Origin: Rhodospirillaceae bacterium
GTDB taxonomy: Bacteria > Pseudomonadota > Alphaproteobacteria > SHVZ01
Direction of reading: 5' to 3'
NCBI GenBank assembly: GCA_016792585.1
Contig: JAEULB010000225.1
Location: 1 to 64,000 of the forward strand
Length of the DNA: 64,000 nt
Shown piece by piece: positions 38,489 through 45,437 of the stretch. The notes under the pieces are model-generated. The model worked only from the letters and a program-made list of their open reading frames with translations. It was not told the origin of the DNA and ran no database searches. The position numbers were made by a program, and so were the translations under genes. Numbering within the stretch: position 1 is the stretch's first letter; each line of letters opens with the position of its first letter.

Positions 38489-39066
38489 CCCGCACGCTGG
38501 TGAAGCTGGAGCCGTCGAGCCGCGCCAAGATCGGCCACAATGGCGGACCGCCGCTCGAGCTCACCTCGAACGCGCTTCTGTGGCGCCGTGCCTCGACCAA
38601 AGCCTGGAAGACGCCGCCGCGCGAGATCGCGCTTCGCCGGCTCGCGCAGGCGGAGTCGCTCGGCGTGACCTATCGCGAGTTCACCAGCGTGCTGATGGAT
38701 CGCGGCCGCCGCCTCTCGGCGCTGGTGTTCGCGCCGGGCACGGTCGACGTGCGGGAACCCGCGGTCCGCCGCAAGTTCAGGACGCTGGGCGAGCCCAAGG
38801 TGCTGCTGCTGATCGACCGCCGCCCCGGTGCGTGGGTGCCGGGTGCCGAGAAGCATCTCGGCGACAAGCCGATGACGATCCGCTGGCTTCCCGCCGGCGG
38901 CTATTCCGAGGCCATCACCGGCTCGATCTCCCGCTTCCTCGCCGAGCACAGCCTGATGCCCGGCGAGACCATCATGGTCGGCCGCAACGACGCTGACCTC
39001 GCCGCCGCCGAGGCAGCGGGACTCGCCGTGTTCAAATGGGCGACGGACTACTACGCGGGCGCTTGA
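38485..39066 (+). CDS. Unknown protein with GHNGGPPLE motif and HAD-like C-terminus
   Basis: A 193-residue protein started by GTG 38485, directly behind GGGAGGAG and overlapping the regulator's stop. Near the N-terminus it has AKIGHNGGPPLEL, a short motif found in many alphaproteobacterial proteins of unknown role. The C-terminal MVGRNDADLAAAEAAGLAVFKWATDYY looks like motif IV of HAD phosphatases (GxxxDxxxAxxAG), but a DxD nucleophile motif is not evident. I cannot assign an activity. It is co-transcribed with the XRE-cupin regulator. Confidence 0.6.
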   Translation: MTRTLVKLEPSSRAKIGHNGGPPLELTSNALLWRRASTKAWKTPPREIALRRLAQAESLGVTYREFTSVLMDRGRRLSALVFAPGTVDVREPAVRRKFRTLGEPKVLLLIDRRPGAWVPGAEKHLGDKPMTIRWLPAGGYSEAITGSISRFLAEHSLMPGETIMVGRNDADLAAAEAAGLAVFKWATDYYAGA

Positions 39067-39178
39067 ACGACCGGGAAGCGGCGATCATGCGTTTGTGATC
39101 GACGCCTTCCGGTAACCTGGGCGCCGGATGCAGCGAACCGGCTGGTGTCCGAACCCAAGTTCCCAGGGAGATATCAAC

Positions 39179-39571
39179 ATGAACAGACGCCAGCTCCTGG
39201 CGGCCTTCGCCGTGGCCGCCACTCTTTCCACGGCTTCCCTCGGCTTCGCCGGCATGAGCAAGCCTTTCGACCAGCAGGCCTTCGACGCCGCCCAGGCCGC
39301 AGGCAAGCCGATCCTGGTCGACGTCTCGGCCCCCTGGTGCCCGGTCTGCAAGGCGCAGGCACCGATCCTGGCGAAGCTCCGCGACGAGTCCAAGTACAAG
39401 GATCTCGTGTCGTTCAACATCGACTTCGACTCGCAGAAGGAGCTGCTGCGGAAGTTCAACGTGCAGAAGCAGAGCACGCTGATCGTCTTCAAGGGCAAGG
39501 CGGAGATGGGCCGCTCGACCGGCGACACCAATGCCGCGTCGATCGAGGCGCTGGTCGCGAAGTCGATCTAG
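39179..39571 (+). CDS. Exported thioredoxin-fold protein
   Basis: A 130-residue periplasmic thioredoxin-like protein. Residues 1-24 form a signal peptide (MNRRQLLAAFAVAATLSTASLGFAG split over n- and h-regions). The redox motif is APWCPVCKAQAP (C54, C57), followed by a thioredoxin core (DLVSFNIDFDSQKELLRKF, STLIVFKGKAEM) with Ser-Thr replacing the usual cis-Pro region. GGGAG lies ahead of ATG 39179. The CcdA-like gene six bases downstream probably re-reduces it. Confidence 0.88.
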   Translation: MNRRQLLAAFAVAATLSTASLGFAGMSKPFDQQAFDAAQAAGKPILVDVSAPWCPVCKAQAPILAKLRDESKYKDLVSFNIDFDSQKELLRKFNVQKQSTLIVFKGKAEMGRSTGDTNAASIEALVAKSI

Positions 39572-39577
39572 CCCCCC

Positions 39578-40294
39578 GTGACCGGCCTCGCGCTGGCGCT
39601 GCTCGCCGGGCTGCTGTCGACGCTGTCGCCCTGCGTCCTGCCGCTGGTGCCGATCGTGGTCGCCGCCGCGGCCGGCGAGCACCGTCTGGGCCCCGCGGCG
39701 CTTGCCGCGGGGCTGGCGCTCTCCTTCGTCGCGATCGGCCTCTTCGTCGCCACGATCGGGTTTTCGATCGGGCTCGACCAGGAGCTGTTCCGGTCGGTCG
39801 CGGCGGTGCTGCTGATCGCGGTGGGCGCCACTCTGGCGGTGCCCGGCATCGCGTTGCGCGTCGCCACGGCCGCCGGTCCGGCCGGCAATTGGATCGCCGA
39901 GCGGACGGATAGCCTGTCGACGCGCGGGCTCGCAGGTCAGTTCGGCGCGGGCTTCGTGCTCGGCGCGGTGTGGAGCCCGTGCGTCGGCCCGACCCTGGGC
40001 GCGGCGTCGGTGCTCGCGGCCCGTTCCGAGAATCTCGCGGGCGTCGCCCTGACGATGTTCGCCTTCGGCATCGGCGCGGCGCTGCCGCTTCTGGCGATCG
40101 GGATGATGTCGCGCGAGGCGTTGACGCGCTGGCGCGGTCGCCTGCTGGCCGCCGGCAGCGGCGGCAAGGTCGCCATGGGCGCGCTCCTGCTCCTGATCGG
40201 CGCGTCGATCCTCACCGGCGTCGACAAGCGGATCGAGGCGGCGCTGGTCGACGCCTCGCCCGCCTGGCTCACCGAGCTGACGACGCGCTTCTGA
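39578..40294 (+). CDS. CcdA/DsbD-type transmembrane thiol transporter
   Basis: A 238-residue inner-membrane protein with six helices. The two membrane cysteines are C19 (LSTLSPCVLPLVP) and C135 (VWSPCVGPTLGAA), the exact CcdA/DsbD-beta signature. It carries reducing power from cytosolic thioredoxin to the periplasm. GTG 39578 is the start. Paired with the exported thioredoxin it forms a two-gene reduction route; no cytochrome c maturation genes are adjacent. Confidence 0.9.
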   Translation: MTGLALALLAGLLSTLSPCVLPLVPIVVAAAAGEHRLGPAALAAGLALSFVAIGLFVATIGFSIGLDQELFRSVAAVLLIAVGATLAVPGIALRVATAAGPAGNWIAERTDSLSTRGLAGQFGAGFVLGAVWSPCVGPTLGAASVLAARSENLAGVALTMFAFGIGAALPLLAIGMMSREALTRWRGRLLAAGSGGKVAMGALLLLIGASILTGVDKRIEAALVDASPAWLTELTTRF

Positions 40295-40304
40295 GCCGGC
40301 CGCC

Positions 40305-41090
40305 TCAGCGGTTCACCACCATCTGGTTGCCCGACTGGTAGCGCCGGAGGCCTCGGTCGAAGATGGCGATCGCGGTTCCACCGTAGACGATGGCCGCGGC
40401 GAACACGGCCAGCATCTTGAGCGGATCGCCCTCGCGGATCGCCTCGACCGGCACCTGCGACATGAAGGCGACCGGCAGCACGGTGAACAGCACGAGGCGA
40501 ATCGCCGGGCCGAACACGTGCTGGGGATATATCGTGATCATCAGGATCACCTCCCAGAACTGCTCCGCGAGGCGGAGCACGCCCGGCCACCAGAACACCA
40601 CGCATTGCGCGGCCGTCATCGTCGCCGTCATCACCGCTCCCGCCGCGAGCGACAGCAGCACCAGCAGCGGCAGGTCGGAGACGCTGCGCTCGGCAAACCA
40701 GAGCCAGATCACGAAGGCGCTGGCGACGTCGCCGAATCCAGCCGGGACCGAGCGCGACATCAGGAGGCTCGGCAGCGGATGACGCGGCCGCCCGAGATGC
40801 ACGTCGAGCGATCCGTCGACGATCGTGCGCGCGAGGTCGCGCATGCCGCCGGCCAGCGCCACCATGAGCCCGAAGCCGAAGGCCGTGACGCCGTAGAGCA
40901 TCGCCACGTCCGCGCGGCCCCAGCCGCGGAGCTCCGGGAAACGCTCGAAGTAGAGCACCCAGATGAGCAGGAAGATCAGGTTGTTCAACACCATCAGCGC
41001 AAGCTGCGAGACTGCCTGCAGGGGATTGCTGAAGGCGGCCCGGAGATTGGTCGCGAGCAGAGCCGCGAGATACCCGAATGTCGCGGACAT
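40305..41090 (-). CDS. ABC-2 type permease (COG3694/DUF990-like)
   Basis: A 261-residue membrane protein with six hydrophobic segments. It begins LAALLATNLRAAFSNPLQAVSQLALMVLNN and ends with the RGLRRYQSGNQ tail, typical of the COG3694 permease that pairs with COG4587. Start 41090 is four bases after the stop of the other permease. It is the last of three ABC genes. Relatives of this trio include the methyl viologen exporter of Synechocystis. Confidence 0.88.
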   Translation of the reverse strand: MSATFGYLAALLATNLRAAFSNPLQAVSQLALMVLNNLIFLLIWVLYFERFPELRGWGRADVAMLYGVTAFGFGLMVALAGGMRDLARTIVDGSLDVHLGRPRHPLPSLLMSRSVPAGFGDVASAFVIWLWFAERSVSDLPLLVLLSLAAGAVMTATMTAAQCVVFWWPGVLRLAEQFWEVILMITIYPQHVFGPAIRLVLFTVLPVAFMSQVPVEAIREGDPLKMLAVFAAAIVYGGTAIAIFDRGLRRYQSGNQMVVNR

Positions 41091-41094
41091 CGGA

Positions 41095-41880
41095 CTAGAT
41101 CCCCTCTCGCACGAGACGTCGCGTCGCGGCGCCCGCGACGGCCGCGACCAGTACCGCCGCGGCGGCAAGCCACAGCACCTGCCACGACAGGACATGCACG
41201 ATCGCCGCCGGCGAGGCGTCGAACACCAGGCTCGCCGGATGGAACAGGATCGCGGCGCAAGGCGTCAGCCGGCCGATGTCGGCGAGCCACGCGGGATAGA
41301 GCGTCAGCGGCAGGAACAGCCCGCCGAGCACGAAGACGAGCTTCTGCCAGATCCAGTAGGCGGGGGCAGGATTGCCGACCCAGACGGTGAGGAACCCGAT
41401 CGCGACCTGCACCAGGAGCGCCAGAAGCGCACCGAACCCGGCCGCGGTCCAAACCGCCGGCAGCGCCGACCAGGCGAACGGCACCATGCCGGTGGCGAAC
41501 CAGGCGAGGACGCCCCCGTAGGTCCCGAGCACGGCCAGGCGCAGCAGGGTGCCGCCCGTCTCCTCGGCTATCCTTGCCAGCGCATAGTCGACCGGGCGGG
41601 TCAGGGCGGCTTCGATCGCGCCGGTGCGGATATCCTCCTCGACCTCGCGGAAGACGTAGCCGGGCGCGAAGATGATCGCCTCGGTCGCCATCACGTACCA
41701 GGTGGCCTCTTCGGCGCTGACACCCGAGCCGGCGAGCGGCGTCGCCTGCCAGATGGCGCTGTAGATCAACACCGGCAGCGAATAGAGGATCACCCGCGCG
41801 AGGAGCCCGAAGCGATCCGACGCGGTCTCGCGCCATCCCAGCCGCGCGAAGGCGGCGAGCGCATGGAAGGTATTGCTCAT
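41095..41880 (-). CDS. ABC-2 type permease (COG4587-like)
   Basis: A 261-residue membrane protein with six hydrophobic segments, beginning LAAFARLGWRETASDRFGLLARVILYSLPVLIYSAIWQ. The charged loop FREVEEDIRTGAIEAALTRPVDYALARI is characteristic of this permease type (a short helix that contacts the ATPase). Start 41880 overlaps the ATPase stop by four bases. With the next gene it forms the heterodimeric exporter channel. Confidence 0.88.
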   Translation of the reverse strand: MSNTFHALAAFARLGWRETASDRFGLLARVILYSLPVLIYSAIWQATPLAGSGVSAEEATWYVMATEAIIFAPGYVFREVEEDIRTGAIEAALTRPVDYALARIAEETGGTLLRLAVLGTYGGVLAWFATGMVPFAWSALPAVWTAAGFGALLALLVQVAIGFLTVWVGNPAPAYWIWQKLVFVLGGLFLPLTLYPAWLADIGRLTPCAAILFHPASLVFDASPAAIVHVLSWQVLWLAAAAVLVAAVAGAATRRLVREGI

Positions 41881-42878
41881 GCCGCCACCTCTTGCCTCAC
41901 GATGGCCTCGCCTCGCCGATAGATGTCGCGGATCACGTCGTCGAGCGGCGGGTTCTCGATCGCCAGGTCCTTGACCGAGAAGCGCTCCAAAGCGGTCGCG
42001 ACCACGCGCTCGACCTGGATCAGGTCGAGGTCGACCGCGAACGAGGTGCGGTGCGGCTCGTGAGCAGCGACGGCGACGCCGGGAAGATCGAGCGCCGGGC
42101 GCTCCTCCTCCGTCATCAGCGTCACCAGCCGGTGACGGAGATGCTGGGCGCGCAGCGCCGCCAGCGGCCGGTCCAACAGCAGCAATCCCTTGTCGATCAC
42201 CAGTGCGCGCTCGCAGATCCGCTCGATGTCGCCGGTGTCGTGCGAGGTCAGAAGGATCGTCGTCCCCTCCTCGGTCGAGAGCTCGATCAGGTGATCGCGG
42301 AGGCTCGCCTTGGCCGAGACGTCGAGGCCGATGGTCGGCTCGTCGAGCAGCAGGATCGGCGGCGCATGCATCAGCGCCGCCGCGATCTCGCAGCGGAGCC
42401 GCTGGCCCAGCGAGAGCTGGGCCACCGGCCGCTCGACCAGATCGCCGATCGCCAGCGTGGACGCGAGCTTCGACAGCCGTGCCTCGGCCCGATCGCGGTC
42501 GAGCCCGTAGATGCGGGCGATCAGCCTGAGGCTGTCCCTGACCGGCAGGCGGTACCAGAGCTGGGATCGCTGGCCGAACAGGATGCCGATCCGTTGCGCC
42601 AGCTTCTGCCGCTCGATCCACGGCACGAACCCCGCGACCTCCGCATGGCCGGAGCTCGGCGTCAGGATCCCGGTCAGCATCTTGAGCGTCGTCGACTTGC
42701 CGGCGCCGTTCGGGCCGATGAAGGCGACACGCTCGCCCGGCCGGATCTGGAACGAAATGCCGCGGACCGCGGCGACCTCGGTCGTGGCCGAGCGCGCGAA
42801 CAGCCCCTTGAGCCCGCCGGCACTGCGCGTGCGGAAGCTCTTGGCCAGGTTCTCGACGACGATGGCGACCTCGGACAT
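41877..42878 (-). CDS. ABC-2 exporter ATPase (COG4586/DrrA-like)
   Basis: A 333-residue ATPase. Walker A is GPNGAGKSTTLKMLTG, the Q-loop IGILFGQRSQLWYRLPVRDSL (the GQRSQLWW-like form typical of COG4586), the signature LSLGQRLRCEIAAAL and Walker B ILLLDEPTIGLDVSAKA. The C-terminal about 100 residues are the extra domain of this family. Start 42878 has GGAG eight bases upstream. The terminator hairpin of the leader ends 13 bases before this ATG, so expression of all three ABC genes must pass it. Confidence 0.9.
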   Translation of the reverse strand: MSEVAIVVENLAKSFRTRSAGGLKGLFARSATTEVAAVRGISFQIRPGERVAFIGPNGAGKSTTLKMLTGILTPSSGHAEVAGFVPWIERQKLAQRIGILFGQRSQLWYRLPVRDSLRLIARIYGLDRDRAEARLSKLASTLAIGDLVERPVAQLSLGQRLRCEIAAALMHAPPILLLDEPTIGLDVSAKASLRDHLIELSTEEGTTILLTSHDTGDIERICERALVIDKGLLLLDRPLAALRAQHLRHRLVTLMTEEERPALDLPGVAVAAHEPHRTSFAVDLDLIQVERVVATALERFSVKDLAIENPPLDDVIRDIYRRGEAIVRQEVAA

Positions 42879-42890
42879 GACACGCTCCGG

Positions 42891-42925
42891 AAAAACAAAG
42901 GGCCCCGACGTTGCCGTCGGGGCCC
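42891..42925 (-). terminator. Intrinsic terminator at the end of the exporter leader
   Basis: On the minus strand GGGCCCCGACG and CGTCGGGGCCC pair perfectly (11 bp) around a GCAA tetraloop, followed by TTTGTTTTT. This is the strongest terminator in the window. It sits between the leader and the Shine-Dalgarno of the ATPase gene, in the same direction as that gene. Confidence 0.88.
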
Positions 42926-42979
42926 TGGGGAAACTCGCGTTTGCGTCGGTAAGATTAGCGCGCGCGTGCCCCCAGGGCC
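42921..42979 (-). promoter_or_regulatory. Antiterminator pairing of the exporter leader (candidate attenuator)
   Basis: GGCCCTGGGG (42979 down to 42970 on the minus strand, inside the upstream ORF) is the exact reverse complement of CCCCAGGGCC (42930 to 42921). The second arm shares GGGCC with the 5' arm of the terminator, so the two structures exclude each other. This is the logic of a ribosome-controlled attenuator. Confidence 0.6.
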
Positions 42980-42993
42980 GTGGTCGGAACCAT
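42955..42993 (-). CDS. Leader peptide uORF MVPTTALGARAR before the ABC exporter
   Basis: A 12-codon ORF (MVPTTALGARAR, stop TAA) with AAGGA four bases before its ATG. The codons for Thr-Ala-Leu-Gly contain the first arm of the antiterminator. An in-frame ATG at 43032 would give a 25-residue version, but it lies at the predicted transcription start and has no ribosome-binding site, so it could only be used leaderless. The peptide likely acts through its translation, not as a product. Confidence 0.5.
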   Translation of the reverse strand: MVPTTALGARAR

Positions 42994-43039
42994 GGCTTCC
43001 TTAAGGATGCAGACGTGCAGCGACGCGAACATGGCGGCG

Positions 43040-43068
43040 TTGTTACCCGAGGTTGCACGGGAAGTCAA
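43040..43068 (-). promoter_or_regulatory. Sigma70-like promoter of the exporter leader
   Basis: On the minus strand TTGACT (43068-43063) and TAACAA (43045-43040) are separated by exactly 17 bases. The start would be near 43033, giving a leader of about 155 bases before the ATPase ATG. The -35 overlaps the last codons of the upstream methyltransferase gene. Confidence 0.55.
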
Positions 43069-43685
43069 CGCGATGCCGGGCTCCCGGTCCGTCGGAACGC
43101 GAGATAGGTCCAGTGCACCCCGTCGCGGCGAAGGGCGTCGGTGCCGGTGCCTTCATGGACGCTGGCCAGGCAATGCCGTCGCCCGAGATCGCGCGTCTCC
43201 TCGGCCGAGACCTCGAACATGCGGCGCCCTTCCGGCACCGGACCGTGGCGGAGCGTCATCAGGAGTGCGGCAGTCGGTGCCATCAGATCAGCAACATTGG
43301 CCATCGCGATCCGACGCTCGCGCGCATCGAGATGCATCCAGACCGCGGTCATCAGCACGAGGTCGAAGCGACGATGGAGCGCGAAGACCTGGCGCAGGTC
43401 CGGCAGGATGTCGTCGACCCACTCGATCGCGACATCGGCATGGAGGCGCTTGCCATGCGCGCGCATCTCCGCCGTCGGCTCGGCCGCCGTGACCCGGTGC
43501 CCCAGCCTCGCCAGCGCTGCCGCGTCGCGGCCGGTGCCCGCGCCGATGTCGAGAACCGCGGATGGTGCCGCCGGAACGAAGGGCAGGCCGCGCCGGTGGA
43601 CCTTCTCGAAGGTCAGGCTCTCGTAGGTCTCGGAGAGCTTGTCCGCCTCCTCGGCATAGCCGGCGGTCGAAGGTCGGTCACTCAT
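43065..43685 (-). CDS. SAM-dependent methyltransferase (class I)
   Basis: A 206-residue methyltransferase. Motif I AVLDIGAGTGRDAAALARLGHRVTAAEP, motif II region FDLVLMTAVWMHLD and LLMTLRHGP mark a small-molecule class I enzyme resembling UbiE/TehB-like proteins. The substrate is unknown. It is upstream of, and in the same direction as, the exporter genes; the leader promoter and terminator lie between, so co-transcription would be interrupted. A methyltransferase next to a drug exporter may be functionally linked, which is speculative. Confidence 0.85.
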   Translation of the reverse strand: MSDRPSTAGYAEEADKLSETYESLTFEKVHRRGLPFVPAAPSAVLDIGAGTGRDAAALARLGHRVTAAEPTAEMRAHGKRLHADVAIEWVDDILPDLRQVFALHRRFDLVLMTAVWMHLDARERRIAMANVADLMAPTAALLMTLRHGPVPEGRRMFEVSAEETRDLGRRHCLASVHEGTGTDALRRDGVHWTYLAFRRTGSPASR

Positions 43686-43818
43686 GGCGACTGGATTGGG
43701 CGTTGCTTCGACGGATTGACCGGATTCATTGCCCCTATCCTATCGCAATGAAGATGCCGGCGCGGTTTTTCAACCTCTGGCCGGTTGAGCGAGCCACGCC
43801 TCTGCGGCAGGCTTCGGC

Positions 43819-44121
43819 ATGGTCCGGAGCAGTCACTATTCCGCCCGCAGTCACCTCCGCGCGAAGCTCGCCAGGTTCTCCCACAAAGTGGACCTGCTTG
43901 GCGGCACGAACGTGAACGGGCAAGACGACAGCAAGGCTTGGGAGCGTCGTCACACCGCCATGCTGGAATGGGCCAACGGGAAGTTCGGCGCCAACGGCTA
44001 CACGACGGCGTCTGGCAAGATTGAGCGGCGGGAAGGCTTCCGGGATGTGGTGTCCTTCCATTTCGAGACGGCCGAACATCTGAGGCAGTTCTGCGCCGTC
44101 TTCATGCTGAAGCGCGACTAG
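43819..44121 (+). CDS. Hypothetical protein of accessory character, upstream of SRAP gene
   Basis: A 100-residue basic protein: a polar, Ser/His-rich N-terminus, then AWERRHTAMLEWANGKFGANGY and GFRDVVSFHFETAEHLRQFCAVF. I do not recognise a family. Composition and codon use look less GC-biased than in neighbouring genes. It ends three bases before the SRAP start, so they form a pair. Another frame is open over part of it (43785-44024) but carries an Arg/Gln-rich shadow-like product. Confidence 0.55.
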   Translation: MVRSSHYSARSHLRAKLARFSHKVDLLGGTNVNGQDDSKAWERRHTAMLEWANGKFGANGYTTASGKIERREGFRDVVSFHFETAEHLRQFCAVFMLKRD

Positions 44122-44124
44122 CCG

Positions 44125-44901
44125 ATGTGCGGCAAGTTCACCCAGCAGATGAGCTGGGCCACGCTCGTCCGGCTCTACAACATCCACGTCGAGCCCGGAG
44201 ACGACGTAAACGTCAGCACCGAAGGCGGGGACGGTGGACCGGATGACGAGCGGGTCGAGACGAGCACGCCGTTCCGCATGGCGCGGATCATGGTCACCGA
44301 CAACCTGGGCCGACGCCGCCTTATCCGCATGCGCTGGGGCTTTGACAAGCCGGGCAAGACGGAACCGGGCCGTCGCCCGTCGCTGATCGTCCATGCCCGA
44401 GCCGAGACGATCGACCAGCTAAAGACCTTCAGGAAGGCGTTTCTGGAAGGGCGCCGGGGCGTACTGCTTGCCCGGACCTTCAACGAGGGCGAAGAGGTCG
44501 GGAGCAAGACCAGGCAATACGTCCTGACGCCCGGCGACAGGAAGCCCGTCGCGATTGCCGTGATCTGGGATCGCTTCACGACCGAAGGCGGAATGACCTA
44601 TCTCGCCTACGTCATGGTGACCACGGCTGCCAATCGGCTGATTACCCCGATCACAGACCGCATGCCGGCGGTCCTGGAGCAGAAGGACATCGGGGGATGG
44701 CTTGGAGAGCGGTTCCTTGGCGAGGAGCCTGCAACGCCCGAGCAACTGAAGGCGATGCTGAAGCCGATGGAGCGGGACGACTGGACAATGGGACCGGAGA
44801 AGCCGGACCCTCCGCCCAGGCCTCCTCGCCCTCCGAAGAAACCGAAACCAGGCCCGACGACGACGGTCAAAGTCGACCAGGGCAAGCTGTTCGATCTCTA
44901 G
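44125..44901 (+). CDS. Divergent SRAP (SOS response-associated peptidase, YedK/HMCES-like) with C-terminal clamp-like motif
   Basis: A 258-residue SRAP protein; the family traps abasic sites in single-stranded DNA by a thiazolidine link to Cys2. MCGKFTQQMSWATLVRLY keeps Cys2; IRMRWGFDKPG and HARAETIDQLK (usually NARAET) are recognisable; the usual H-x-RMP histidine is replaced (ITDRMPAVL, T177). E121 or E123 may stand for the catalytic Glu. A proline-rich linker (about 228-244) leads to DQGKLFDL, resembling the QxxLF sliding-clamp motif. It may come from a phage or mobile element. Confidence 0.85.
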   Translation: MCGKFTQQMSWATLVRLYNIHVEPGDDVNVSTEGGDGGPDDERVETSTPFRMARIMVTDNLGRRRLIRMRWGFDKPGKTEPGRRPSLIVHARAETIDQLKTFRKAFLEGRRGVLLARTFNEGEEVGSKTRQYVLTPGDRKPVAIAVIWDRFTTEGGMTYLAYVMVTTAANRLITPITDRMPAVLEQKDIGGWLGERFLGEEPATPEQLKAMLKPMERDDWTMGPEKPDPPPRPPRPPKKPKPGPTTTVKVDQGKLFDL

Positions 44902-45060
44902 CCCCAGAGACGACGCACGCCTCGGGGACCGGGCTCCCGCATCACCGTGGATAGGTCGGTCCACCGCGCATGCCGGGTGATCCTGTCGCACATCGCCCCG
45001 AACCTAGGCGACCCACCGCGACAGCGGCAAGCCTAGGGCGACGGCGGCAAGGACGTCAGG
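44902..45060. other. Gene-free stretch with a short imperfect direct repeat
   Basis: About 160 bases between the SRAP stop and the convergent small gene. CGACAGCGGCAAG (45019-45031) and CGACGGCGGCAAG (45039-45051) repeat, each preceded by a CCTAGG-CGAC-like element. No terminator, tRNA or clear attachment site is seen. Confidence 0.35.
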
Positions 45061-45288
45061 TCAGTCCGCGCCGACGGCGTTCTTCGGCGGCGTGCCGTCA
45101 ATCTTGCGGCCGCGATAGAGCGCAGCGCGCGCCATCCGGCGGAGGCCGAAGAAGGCGCTCCGGAGCCAGCCGGCGATCACGCGCGCCCGATAGCGCCGGG
45201 CGGCGACCTCGAGCTCGTAAAGCGGCACCGGGCGAGCCGCCGGATCCGAGGTCAGCCAGTGGGACTCATCGTGGGTATAGGGCCACAT
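45061..45288 (-). CDS. Small basic hypothetical protein
   Basis: A 75-residue protein: an aromatic, His/Asp-rich start (MWPYTHDESHWLTSDP), then a basic amphipathic helical region (RRYRARVIAGWLRSAFFGLRRMARAALYRG). GGAG is found eight bases ahead of the ATG. It has some likeness to small Arg-rich helical proteins of the DUF1127 kind, but the key residues do not match. Function is unknown. Confidence 0.5.
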   Translation of the reverse strand: MWPYTHDESHWLTSDPAARPVPLYELEVAARRYRARVIAGWLRSAFFGLRRMARAALYRGRKIDGTPPKNAVGAD

Positions 45289-45437
45289 TGCTTGTCTCCT
45301 GCAAGTGGCGTCCCCTCCGCGCCGGCCTTCTTATGACGAGCCGCGCGCAACCATTATCTGATTGTTCTTCAAGGGATTTCAAGAAAATTGTGCGCCGCAC
45401 AAATAGGCAGAAAGCCTGCGAAAAAGGCAGCGGGGGC
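45289..45437. other. AT-rich intergenic region downstream of pstB
   Basis: This 149-base gap is markedly AT-rich. It holds GTGCGGCGCAC beside AATTTTCTT on the minus strand and a GCAG-CTGC mini-stem, which could form a weak terminator for the pst operon. Promoter elements for the small downstream gene must also be here, but none is convincing. Confidence 0.35.

Noticed and set aside
43785..44024. Alternative open frame overlapping the 100-residue gene
   Set aside because: The product is Arg/Gln-rich without helices or motifs; the neighbouring frame gives a more protein-like sequence and ends three bases before the SRAP ATG.
45301..45437. Possible terminator or small RNA downstream of pstB
   Set aside because: The stems are four to five pairs with loops too small or no T tract; I only record the region as AT-rich.
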